Shown here: positions 1 through 6,101 of the stretch, piece after piece | How positions within the stretch are numbered: the stretch's first letter is position 1 | How the letters are laid out: each line of letters starts with the position of its first letter | Assembly: GCA_937936695.1 (NCBI GenBank) | Contig: CALHCK010000056.1 | Coordinates: forward strand, 1-6,240 | Length of the DNA: 6,240 nucleotides | Origin: an uncultured Polaribacter sp. | GTDB taxonomy: Bacteria > Bacteroidota > Bacteroidia > Flavobacteriales > Flavobacteriaceae | Direction: 5' to 3' | Made by a program: the position numbers and the translations under genes | The notes under the pieces: model-generated | Seen by the model: the letters and a program-made list of their open reading frames with translations, nothing else | Database searches by the model: none | Told to the model about the DNA's origin: nothing

Positions 1-921
1 TCTTAAATTTACAAAAAGTGCTGTTTTTGTTTTAGATTGATTTAATTCTCCTAAAAAACCTGTGTAAAAAGATCTCGAGTAATTTTCATTTTTAATAATA
101 AATGCTTTTGTAATTTCTCTTGGTAAACCACAAACTGCTGGTGTTGGATGTAAACTTCTAATTAAATCTTTTAAATTAGAATCAGGTAACAAATTACCTG
201 TTACTTTAGTTTTTAAATGTAATAAATTACCCGCCTTAACAGTTTCGGTTTTATCAATGTTTAAATTAGACGTAATTGTTTTTAGTTGGTTGGCTATAAA
301 ATCTGTAACCAATTGCTGTTCTTCTAACTCCTTAGCTCCCCACACTACATTATTTTCACCTTTATAAACCTGTGTTCCTGCTAAAGACATGGTTGTAAAC
401 TTATTTTTATCTATATATAAAAGAGTTTCTGGTGTAGCACCAAACCATAAACCTACTTTTGGATGAAACCAACAATAAACAAAAGCATTTGTGTAGTTAT
501 GTAGCATCTTCTTAAAAGTCTGCATCATGGTAAACTGTTGCAGTTCAACAGTTTCTTTTCTAGAAATTACTACTTTTTTAAAGTCTTCTTTATAAATTTT
601 TTGTAAAGATTTTTCTACTAATTTAAAATGAGCTTCTTTATCAGCAATAACATTGTCTTCATTAGTTTTATTTTCAAAAAAAATATTGTTTGCCAACATT
701 TCTTTTATAAAAATTGCTTTTTCTTTTGGAAATAAAATCGCTTTCTCTTTATCATTAAAAGGAGCAAAAACAAAACCTTCTTCAGAAAAATCTGAGGTAA
801 AATAAACATCAGTATCTTGCATTAAAAAAGCTGATATCTGGTCAGAATTTGGTTTTCTATAAGCTACAAAAGGTAAATTATTAGTATATGAAGCTTCTAT
901 TTTATTAAAAATGATACTCAA
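1..921 (-). CDS. menF: Isochorismate synthase (MenF-type chorismate-binding enzyme), 3' end cut by the window edge
   Basis: Converts chorismate to isochorismate, the first committed step towards menaquinone (or a catechol siderophore). It is read from the minus strand as 307 codons with no stop, so the C-terminus lies outside the window. Family motifs appear in order: KVVISRKE (residues 116-123; K116 matches the catalytic-base lysine region of MenF), GATPETLL (161-168; E165 matches the general-acid Glu), SLAGT (179-183), KELEEQQLV (197-205, where the family often has EHQ), LHPTPAVCGLPRE (257-269) and YTGFLGE (286-292). The final glycine- and glutamate-rich Mg-binding segment is missing because of the edge. 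The start is taken as TTG at 921: it is the first start-type codon after the in-frame TAA of the upstream gene, and the first in-frame ATG (residue 34) would remove the N-terminal part. A thioesterase 12 nt upstream favours a menaquinone role. EntC or a salicylate-type chorismate enzyme is the alternative. Confidence 0.9.
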   Translation of the reverse strand, partial: MSIIFNKIEASYTNNLPFVAYRKPNSDQISAFLMQDTDVYFTSDFSEEGFVFAPFNDKEKAILFPKEKAIFIKEMLANNIFFENKTNEDNVIADKEAHFKLVEKSLQKIYKEDFKKVVISRKETVELQQFTMMQTFKKMLHNYTNAFVYCWFHPKVGLWFGATPETLLYIDKNKFTTMSLAGTQVYKGENNVVWGAKELEEQQLVTDFIANQLKTITSNLNIDKTETVKAGNLLHLKTKVTGNLLPDSNLKDLIRSLHPTPAVCGLPREITKAFIIKNENYSRSFYTGFLGELNQSKTKTALFVNLR

Positions 922-933
922 TGTAAAGTAATG

Positions 934-1350
934 TTATTTTTTGTTTAAAACAATATTCGTCATTTTAGCAATTGCTATTAAATTTTCATTTTCATCTACA
1001 ACTTCTACTTCCCATAAATGAGTAGTTTTTCCTTTATGAATATTTTTAGCAGTAGCATACACTACTCCTTCTTTTTTACTTTTTATGTGGTTAATAGATA
1101 ACTGAATTCCGTTTACAAACTGTTTTTTATGGTCTATAAAAAAATTAGAAGCAGCACTACCCACACTCTCTGCCAAAGCAGCAGTTGCGCCACCATGCAA
1201 TTGCCCTAATGGTTGATGTACATTAGAATTTACTGGCATTTTTGCAGTTAAAAAATCGTCACCAACAGCAACATACTCAATATCAAGCGTTTCCATTAAT
1301 GTACCTTTACATCTTGCATTAAACGCTTTTAAAATAGTAGCTTTATCCAT
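934..1350 (-). CDS. PaaI/YdiI-family hotdog thioesterase, probable DHNA-CoA hydrolase
   Basis: A 138-residue single hotdog-fold acyl-CoA thioesterase, expected to be cytosolic and oligomeric. The active-site segment HQPLGQLHGGATAALAES spans residues 45-62. Q46, H52, G53 and E61 have the same spacing as the catalytic Gln, His, Gly and Glu of E. coli YdiI (MenI) and EntH. The C-terminal strand with HKGKTTHLWEVEV (105-117) is also typical. The gene lies directly upstream of isochorismate synthase on the same strand, so I infer that it hydrolyses 1,4-dihydroxy-2-naphthoyl-CoA in menaquinone synthesis (menI). A broad-specificity or phenylacetate-type thioesterase is not excluded. The frame stays open upstream to 1452, but the start is set at ATG 1350 because the extra 34 residues are basic and hydrophobic, unlike the family, and would overlap the divergent gene. 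AAAGAG directly abuts the ATG, so there is no well-spaced Shine-Dalgarno. Confidence 0.88.
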   Translation of the reverse strand: MDKATILKAFNARCKGTLMETLDIEYVAVGDDFLTAKMPVNSNVHQPLGQLHGGATAALAESVGSAASNFFIDHKKQFVNGIQLSINHIKSKKEGVVYATAKNIHKGKTTHLWEVEVVDENENLIAIAKMTNIVLNKK

Positions 1351-1420
1351 CTCTTTAAGATTGTTGTGTAAAAGTACATATAAAAAATTGTATTTTCGCA
1401 GTAGAAAGTTAAAGCATTTT
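1351..1420. promoter_or_regulatory. Divergent intergenic region with candidate Bacteroidota -7 elements in both directions
   Basis: This 70-bp gap separates the start codons of the thioesterase (minus) and the pRiA4b-like gene (plus), so it must hold both promoters unless transcription comes from further away. On the plus strand TATTTTCG (1391-1398) resembles the TAnnTTTG -7 element, with TTGTTG at 1361-1366 as a possible but over-spaced -33 element (24 nt). On the minus strand TACTTTTA (1376 down to 1369) fits TAnnTTTG except for the last base, and no convincing -33 TTG is seen. Both would give short leaders, as is common in this phylum. The assignment rests on motif similarity only. Confidence 0.4.
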
Positions 1421-1921
1421 ATGTACAAAATCCGAGTAATTTTAGACACCAAAGAAGACGTAATTAGAACTCTTTTAGTAGAAGATTTAATTAATTTAGA
1501 AGATTTACACCTTACTATTGCAAGGTCTTTTGGTTTTGCAGGAGAAGAAATGGCTTCTTTTTATAAGACTGATGATGAATGGAATCAGGGTGAAGAAATT
1601 CCGCTTTTTAATATGGCAGAATCTGGAGAAGGAATTTCTATGCAAACATGTATTTTAAACACCACATTACCAGAAGAAAACAATAAACTTATTTATGTTT
1701 ATGATTTCTTAAATATGTGGACATTTTATGTTGATGTTATAGAAATATCATCAGAAAAAAGAACAGATTTACCTCAAACCATTTTAACCGTTGGTGAAAT
1801 TCCTGAAGAAGCTCCTGAAAAAGAATTTATTGCAGATAAATTAGAAGATGAATTTGGTGATGAAGGTGATATAGACGATGAATTTGGGCATTTTGATGAT
1901 TTTGACTTTAATAATTATTAA
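1421..1921 (+). CDS. pRiA4b ORF-3-like protein ('IS1096 element passenger TnpR family') with acidic tail
   Basis: A 166-residue protein of the pRiA4b ORF-3-like family (PF07929 type), whose molecular function is not established. The N-terminal MYKIRVIL strand, the LEDLHLTIARSFGF helix (27-38), the acidic aromatic stretch FYKTDDEW (47-54) and YVYDFLNMWTFYVDV (92-106) match the usual family pattern, in which the last motif is often YxYDFGDxW. From residue 141 the protein becomes an Asp/Glu/Phe-rich low-complexity tail ending in FDFNNY, likely disordered and strongly acidic. Despite the family name, no transposase, resolvase or terminal repeat lies nearby, so this is probably an ordinary chromosomal gene. 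The start at ATG 1421 is preferred over ATG 1361, which would add 20 basic residues outside the family and run through the putative promoter. It is followed by a small stem-loop and then the ABC operon. Confidence 0.75.
   Translation: MYKIRVILDTKEDVIRTLLVEDLINLEDLHLTIARSFGFAGEEMASFYKTDDEWNQGEEIPLFNMAESGEGISMQTCILNTTLPEENNKLIYVYDFLNMWTFYVDVIEISSEKRTDLPQTILTVGEIPEEAPEKEFIADKLEDEFGDEGDIDDEFGHFDDFDFNNY
1847..1887 (+). repeat. 11-bp in-frame direct repeat in the acidic tail
   Basis: GATGAATTTGG occurs at 1847-1857 and again at 1877-1887, exactly 30 bp (10 codons) apart, so each copy encodes Asp-Glu-Phe-Gly in the same frame. The repeat lies in the acidic low-complexity tail and could have arisen by local duplication. 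It could also reflect codon constraint on a D/E/F-rich segment. Confidence 0.5.
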
Positions 1922-1939
1922 AAAAGTACTCATACTTTT
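1922..1939 (+). terminator. Small AT-rich stem-loop just after the pRiA4b-like gene
   Basis: AAAAGTA (1922-1928) and TACTTTT (1933-1939) form a perfect 7-bp stem with a 4-nt loop, beginning one base after the stop codon at 1919-1921. It has only one G-C pair and a weak U-tract, so it is at best a weak terminator. It also overlaps a perfect TAnnTTTG match (TAAATTTG, 1939-1946) and may instead be part of the next operon's control region. Confidence 0.3.
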
Positions 1940-2000
1940 AAATTTGTAACAAAAAAGTCAATTAGTCGTCATATCTTTAAATTCGACTAAAAAAACTGCT
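1939..2000 (+). promoter_or_regulatory. Candidate promoter and dyad ahead of the ABC exporter operon
   Basis: Two candidate -7 elements are present: TAAATTTG (1939-1946), an exact TAnnTTTG match without a visible -33 partner, and TATCTTTA (1972-1979), a near match with TTTG (1943-1946) upstream at a rather long 25-nt spacing. The second would give a leader of about 15 nt. A perfect 7-bp inverted repeat, TTAGTCG (1962-1968) and CGACTAA (1984-1990), brackets the second element, with its right arm 10 bp before the start codon. That placement suits an operator or a leader hairpin. The function is inferred from position only. Confidence 0.35.
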
Positions 2001-2900
2001 TTGGAAACTCTATTATCATTAAATAAACTTAATAAAAAATACGGTCAAATTCATGCTGTAAATAACCTTTCTTTTGATATTGTTAAAGGAAACATCTACG
2101 GTATTTTAGGTCCTAACGGAAGTGGAAAATCTACCACTTTAGGTATTATTTTAAATGTTATCAATAAAACTTCAGGAGATTACACGTGGTTTAACAATTC
2201 CATTTCTCCTATAGAAGCTTTAAAAAAAGTAGGTGCAATTATAGAGCGTCCTAACTTTTATCCTGACATGACCGCTACTCAAAATCTTGCTTTAATTTGT
2301 AAAATTAAAGGAGTCGCTAAAAGTAAAATCAACGAAAAACTAAAAATTGTCAATCTTTTCGAACGTAAGGATAGTAATTTCAGTACCTTTTCTTTAGGAA
2401 TGAAACAACGTTTAGCAATTGCTTCCGCGTTGTTAAACGATCCTGAAATTTTAATTTTAGATGAACCAACTAACGGATTAGATCCTCAGGGAATTCATGA
2501 AATCCGACAAATAATAAAAACAATAGCTACTAATGGTACTACTATTTTATTAGCCTCTCACCTACTAGACGAAGTAGAAAAAATTTGCTCTCATGTTATT
2601 GTTATTAGAAATGGTAAAAAATTATATAGTGGTCTTGTTAATGAAATGACAGCTTCTAAAGGTATCCTTGAACTAAAAGTAGATACAAACCAACAAAAAT
2701 TACTTGAGTTATTAGAAACACACACTGCAATAGACAAGGTATCTACTAATAACAATACATATGTCGCCACTTTAAATAAAGATGTATCTGCAGCAGAAAT
2801 TAATCAATATCTTTTTAATAAAGGGGTAATTTTATCTCAATTAATAAAACGCAAACCTAGTTTAGAACAACAATTTTTAGATTTAACCAATAACAACTAA
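2001..2900 (+). CDS. ABC transporter ATP-binding protein (BcrA/CcmA-like, ABC-2 exporter type)
   Basis: A 299-residue cytoplasmic ATPase that powers the permease encoded next. The nucleotide-binding domain is complete: Walker A GPNGSGKST (37-45), signature loop FSLGMKQR (130-137), Walker B ILILDEP (150-156) with catalytic E155, D-loop NGLDPQG (158-164) and switch His in LASHLLDE (H187). The Q-loop position reads AIIERPNFYP (79-88), with Glu in place of Gln, which is usual in the bacitracin-exporter-like (BcrA) branch. Residues from about 220 form the C-terminal extension typical of that branch. The start is TTG 2001, giving METLLSLNKLNKKYG, which aligns with where such proteins normally begin; the first internal ATG (residue 90) lies beyond Walker A and would destroy the domain. 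No clear Shine-Dalgarno is present. The substrate is unknown: peptide antibiotic, lipid or another hydrophobic compound are all possible. Confidence 0.92.
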   Translation: METLLSLNKLNKKYGQIHAVNNLSFDIVKGNIYGILGPNGSGKSTTLGIILNVINKTSGDYTWFNNSISPIEALKKVGAIIERPNFYPDMTATQNLALICKIKGVAKSKINEKLKIVNLFERKDSNFSTFSLGMKQRLAIASALLNDPEILILDEPTNGLDPQGIHEIRQIIKTIATNGTTILLASHLLDEVEKICSHVIVIRNGKKLYSGLVNEMTASKGILELKVDTNQQKLLELLETHTAIDKVSTNNNTYVATLNKDVSAAEINQYLFNKGVILSQLIKRKPSLEQQFLDLTNNN

Positions 2901-2909
2901 AACAAAGAC

Positions 2910-3755
2910 ATGCTAAGACTACTTTCTATAGAGTTTCATAAATTTAAATATAGCAAAGCTAGCAAAGTATTATCTTTTATTTACTTTGTTTTACTTTCCG
3001 CTATTGCTTTATTTTCTATAATTAAATTTAACATTGGTCCCATAAAATTTCATTTAGCAGAAATGGGAATTTTTAATTTTCCGTACATCTGGCATTTTAA
3101 TACATACATTGCTGCTATTTTAAAATTCTTTTTATTACTGGTAATTGTTTCCATGATTTCTAATGAGTACAGTTACAAAACATTAAAACAAAACTTAATA
3201 GATGGTTTAAGTAAAAAAGAGTTTATACTTTCTAAGTTTTATATGGTAGTTGCATTTGCTCTTATATCTACTTTATTTGTTTTTTTTACCTCTCTTATTC
3301 TAGGTATTTTATATTCTGATTATAATGAGTTTACTATTATTTTTTCTGATTTAGAATATCTATTGGCCTTCTTTATAAAACTTGTTGGTTTTTTCTCTTT
3401 AGGATTATTCTTTGGTATTTTAGTAAAACGTTCTGCATTTGCAATTGGTGCTATTCTAGTATGGCTTCTTGCAGAAAACATTTTTAAAGGTTATTTATAC
3501 TGGGCTTTTAGAAATAACAATAATACCGACGAAACCGTAAATACAATTATGCAGTTTTTACCCCTAGAAGCTCTTTCTAACTTAATTAAAGAACCTTTTT
3601 CTAAACTTAACGCCATAAAAACAGCAGCGCATCAAATAGGAGAAACAATAACAAAATCGTATGATGTAGAAATAACAACCATTGCTATTGTACTTACTTG
3701 GACATTTATTTTTATTTATAGCTCTTATATTTTATTAAAAAAAAGAGATTTATAA
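2910..3755 (+). CDS. ABC-2 type permease, membrane partner of the preceding ATPase
   Basis: A 281-residue integral membrane protein with about six predicted helices, roughly residues 20-42, 62-84, 111-135, 149-171, 174-196 and 255-276. A short basic N-terminal segment (FHKFKYSKASK) precedes the first helix. The loop after helix 2 contains SNEYSYKTLKQNLIDGLSKK (84-103), the E-Y-x-x-x-T-x-K signature region of ABC-2 permeases that contacts the ATPase. The protein ends with the basic LLKKRDL. It starts 9 nt after the ATPase stop, so the two are almost certainly translated from one message and assemble as an exporter, probably with two copies of each subunit. The sequence does not identify the substrate. 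There is no separate accessory protein, histidine kinase or immunity-like gene in the window to suggest a role in bacteriocin or antibiotic resistance. Confidence 0.88.
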   Translation: MLRLLSIEFHKFKYSKASKVLSFIYFVLLSAIALFSIIKFNIGPIKFHLAEMGIFNFPYIWHFNTYIAAILKFFLLLVIVSMISNEYSYKTLKQNLIDGLSKKEFILSKFYMVVAFALISTLFVFFTSLILGILYSDYNEFTIIFSDLEYLLAFFIKLVGFFSLGLFFGILVKRSAFAIGAILVWLLAENIFKGYLYWAFRNNNNTDETVNTIMQFLPLEALSNLIKEPFSKLNAIKTAAHQIGETITKSYDVEITTIAIVLTWTFIFIYSSYILLKKRDL

Positions 3756-3778
3756 GTTTTAAAATATCGATGATTTGT

Positions 3779-3802
3779 TACCGTATCCGTATTTTTACGG
3801 TA
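3779..3802 (+). promoter_or_regulatory. Hairpin ending at the uvrB start codon
   Basis: TACCGTA (3779-3785) and TACGGTA (3796-3802) are perfect 7-bp inverted arms with a 10-nt loop; the right arm ends on the A of the uvrB ATG. A second CCGTA copy (3787-3791) can pair with the same right arm, TACGG (3796-3800), around a TTTT loop, so two alternative hairpins are possible. This may affect translation initiation, or the dyad may be a DNA-binding site. No family is recognised and no role is demonstrated. Confidence 0.4.
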
Positions 3803-5790
3803 TGGAATTTAAATTGGTATCAGAATTTTCTCCTACGGGAGATCAACCACAAGCTATAAAAGAACTTACAGAAAGCATTAATAACGGAGAAAAATTTCAG
3901 ACTTTACTCGGTGTTACCGGATCTGGAAAAACTTTTACCGTTGCCAATGTTGTTAAAGAAGTAAAAAAGCCAACACTTGTTTTGGCTCACAATAAAACGC
4001 TTGCGGCTCAGTTATATTCTGAATTTAAACAGTTTTTTCCAGAAAATGCCGTAGAATATTTTGTTTCTTACTATGATTATTATCAACCAGAAGCATACAT
4101 ACCTGTTACAGGAACCTATATAGAAAAAGATTTATCTATTAATGATGATATAGAACGCCTACGTTTAAGTGCGACTTCTTCTTTACTATCTGGTAGAAGA
4201 GATATTTTAGTAGTTGCTTCTGTTTCTTGCTTGTATGGTATTGGTAACCCTATAGAATTTAAGAAAAACGTAATTCCTATTGCAGTAGATCAACAAATAT
4301 CTAGAACCAAATTTTTACATCAACTAGTTACCAGTTTATATTCTAGAACAGAGCACGAAATAAAAAGCGGAACTTTTAAAGTTAAAGGAGATGTAGTTAC
4401 TATTTATCCTTCTTATGGAGATAATGGTTTTAGAGTTCATTTTTTTGGTGATGAAATAGAAGAAATAGAATCTTTTGATTTAGAAAGTAATACCGTTTTA
4501 GAAACTTTTGATGAACTAACTATATATCCTGCAAATCTTTTTGTTACCTCTCCAGATGTTTTACAAAACGCCATTCATCAAATTCAAGATGATATGATGA
4601 AGCAAGTAGCTTATTTTGAGGAAATAGGAAAACATTTAGAAGCCAAACGTTTAAAAGAACGCACAGAGTTCGATTTAGAAATGATTAGAGAACTTGGTTA
4701 TTGTTCTGGTATCGAAAATTACTCTCGTTATTTAGATGGTAGAGAACCTGGTACAAGGCCTTTCTGTTTACTAGATTATTTTCCAGATGATTATTTAATG
4801 GTGATAGATGAAAGCCACGTAACCGTACCGCAAACTCACGCCATGTATGGCGGAGATAGAAGTAGAAAAGAAAATCTTGTAGAATATGGTTTTAGGTTAG
4901 CTGCTGCCATGGATAACAGACCTCTAAAATTTGAGGAATTTGAAGAAATTCAACAACAAACCATCTTTGTTTCTGCAACACCAGCAGATTACGAGTTACA
5001 AAAAACAGAAGGTGTTTTTGTAGAGCAGGTTATTAGACCTACAGGTCTTTTAGATCCTCCAATAGAAATACGACCAAGTTTAAACCAAATTGACGATTTA
5101 ATTGAAGAAATACAAATACGTGTAGAAAAAGATGAGCGTACTTTGGTAACTACTTTAACCAAAAGAATGGCAGAAGAGTTAACCAAGTATTTAACAAGAG
5201 TTAATATACGTTGTAGATACATACATTCTGATGTAGACACCTTAGAGCGTGTAGAAATCATGCAAGATTTACGTAAAGGTTTATTTGATGTTTTAATTGG
5301 AGTAAACTTATTAAGAGAAGGATTAGATTTACCTGAAGTTTCTTTAGTTGCTATTTTAGATGCAGATAAAGAAGGTTTTTTAAGAAGCCACCGTTCTTTA
5401 ACTCAAACTATAGGTAGAGCCGCAAGAAACGTAAATGGTTTGGCTATTATGTATGCTGATAAAATTACAAAAAGTATGAAAAAAACCATAGATGAAACAG
5501 AACGTAGAAGAGAAAAACAGATCGCTTACAATACTGCTAATAATATAAAACCTAAGCAAATAAATAAAAAAATTGACGACACACTTACCAAATCTGCAGT
5601 ATCAAGCTATCATTACGACAATGCTACCCAAAAAGCAGCTGAACAAGATTTGCAATATTTACCTAAAGAAGAAATAGAAAAACGTATAAGAGAAAAACGT
5701 AAACAAATGGAAGCTGCCGCCAAAGAACTAGATTTTATTGTTGCTGCTAAATTACGAGATGAAATTACTGTTTTAAAAGAGAAAATATAG
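3802..5790 (+). CDS. uvrB: UvrABC system protein B, excision nuclease helicase subunit
   Basis: A 662-residue complete UvrB, the damage-verifying helicase-like subunit of nucleotide excision repair. It is loaded by UvrA and then recruits UvrC for dual incision. Motifs: FSPTGDQPQAI (9-19), Walker A GVTGSGKT (37-44), the beta-hairpin region YYDYYQPEAY (90-99) with tyrosines 90, 91, 93 and 94 for DNA strand clamping, motif II VIDESHVT (334-341), motif III FVSATP (389-394), motif V GVNLLREGLDLPE (500-512) and motif VI QTIGRAARN (535-543). The UvrC-binding UVR domain is at the end (about 625-658). Length is normal and no motif is lost. The start is ATG 3802, giving MEFKLVSEFSPTGDQP as in other UvrBs; an in-frame TTG at 3775 would add nine residues not expected in the family. 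It begins 46 nt after the exporter permease with no clear terminator between, so read-through transcription is plausible. A hairpin at the start codon may modulate expression. Confidence 0.98.
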   Translation: MEFKLVSEFSPTGDQPQAIKELTESINNGEKFQTLLGVTGSGKTFTVANVVKEVKKPTLVLAHNKTLAAQLYSEFKQFFPENAVEYFVSYYDYYQPEAYIPVTGTYIEKDLSINDDIERLRLSATSSLLSGRRDILVVASVSCLYGIGNPIEFKKNVIPIAVDQQISRTKFLHQLVTSLYSRTEHEIKSGTFKVKGDVVTIYPSYGDNGFRVHFFGDEIEEIESFDLESNTVLETFDELTIYPANLFVTSPDVLQNAIHQIQDDMMKQVAYFEEIGKHLEAKRLKERTEFDLEMIRELGYCSGIENYSRYLDGREPGTRPFCLLDYFPDDYLMVIDESHVTVPQTHAMYGGDRSRKENLVEYGFRLAAAMDNRPLKFEEFEEIQQQTIFVSATPADYELQKTEGVFVEQVIRPTGLLDPPIEIRPSLNQIDDLIEEIQIRVEKDERTLVTTLTKRMAEELTKYLTRVNIRCRYIHSDVDTLERVEIMQDLRKGLFDVLIGVNLLREGLDLPEVSLVAILDADKEGFLRSHRSLTQTIGRAARNVNGLAIMYADKITKSMKKTIDETERRREKQIAYNTANNIKPKQINKKIDDTLTKSAVSSYHYDNATQKAAEQDLQYLPKEEIEKRIREKRKQMEAAAKELDFIVAAKLRDEITVLKEKI

Positions 5791-5830
5791 TTAAAAACAG
5801 CTCTAAATAATTATAAAATATAAATAAACA

Positions 5831-5862
5831 AAAAAAGTACATTTATGCAAATGTCCTTTTTT
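5831..5862 (+). terminator. Rho-independent terminator downstream of uvrB
   Basis: An A-run plus GTACATTT (5831-5844) pairs with AAATGTCC plus a T-run (5849-5862) around an ATGC loop (5845-5848). The 14 stem positions have a single T-C mismatch, and the 3' arm ends in six T residues followed by AAATTTTT. It begins 40 nt after the uvrB stop codon. Flanking TAAATAAA (5821-5828) and TTTATTTA (5872-5879) could extend the structure. The A-run/T-run symmetry means it could also act in reverse. Confidence 0.75.
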
Positions 5863-6033
5863 AAATTTTTATTTATTTACTCTTTTAAATACTGTATTAG
5901 CACACTATTTATTACTTATAAAAAATAAATACTAAAGATTAAACAAAAACAACATTGTTAATTTCGTTTTTTAACTTTTTATTATTTCTATAAAACTAGA
6001 ATAATATAAAAAGCTCATTTTTTTTCTAAATAA

Positions 6034-6069
6034 ATAAAACCGAACTTTAGATATAAAGTTCGGTTTTAT
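6034..6069 (-). terminator. Strong terminator hairpin for the rightmost minus-strand gene
   Basis: ATAAAACCGAACTTTA (6034-6049) and its exact complement TAAAGTTCGGTTTTAT (6054-6069) form a perfect 16-bp stem with a GATA loop (6050-6053). It lies 32 bp beyond the stop codon of the T9SS-substrate gene on the minus strand, where the 3' arm reads GGTTTTATTTATTTAG. The plus strand also gives GGTTTTATATT, so it probably works in both directions as a back-up to the uvrB terminator. Confidence 0.85.
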
Positions 6070-6101
6070 ATTAAAAATATATAGTTAAATTAAGAATTTA
6101 T

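Larger units (their letters stand above)
5791..6101. other. Convergent intergenic region without a gene
   Basis: This 311-bp, very AT-rich stretch lies between the 3' ends of uvrB (plus) and the T9SS-exported protein gene (minus). It contains the two terminator stem-loops listed separately. A further weak 8-bp AT-only inverted repeat lies at 5906-5913/5924-5931, with a 10-nt loop. I see no coding sequence with recognisable composition or motifs, no tRNA-like fold and no repeated array. The 160 bp or so between the terminators hold nothing I can assign. Confidence 0.7.

Noticed and set aside
1361..1420. 20-residue N-terminal extension of the pRiA4b-like protein
   Set aside because: The extra Lys/Arg/Tyr-rich residues are not expected in the family. 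The family-like MYKIRVIL begins at ATG 1421, and the extension would run through the putative promoter.
1351..1452. 34-residue N-terminal extension of the thioesterase
   Set aside because: The basic and hydrophobic extension does not resemble the hotdog family, would cross the divergent promoter region and would overlap the start of the plus-strand gene. ATG 1350 gives the usual family length.
1421..1921. Mobile element suggested by the 'IS1096 passenger' family name
   Set aside because: No transposase, resolvase catalytic motif, terminal inverted repeats or target-site duplications are visible on either side.
3775..3801. Upstream TTG start adding nine residues to UvrB
   Set aside because: UvrB proteins normally begin a few residues before the SPTGDQP motif, which fits ATG 3802. 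The added codons are the hairpin sequence itself.
4989..5261. 90-codon open frame on the minus strand inside uvrB
   Set aside because: It lies wholly antisense to conserved UvrB coding sequence, has Ser/Ile-rich composition with no family resemblance, and has no promoter or neighbour support. It is a shadow frame.
1921..5839. Shared AAAAAGTAC string at 1921-1929 and near 5832-5840
   Set aside because: It is short and A-rich, and lies in two unrelated hairpins. Chance similarity is the simplest explanation.
5906..5931. AT-only 8-bp inverted repeat with 10-nt loop in the convergent spacer
   Set aside because: It consists entirely of A and T in a very AT-rich region. Such dyads are expected by chance and it has no positional support.
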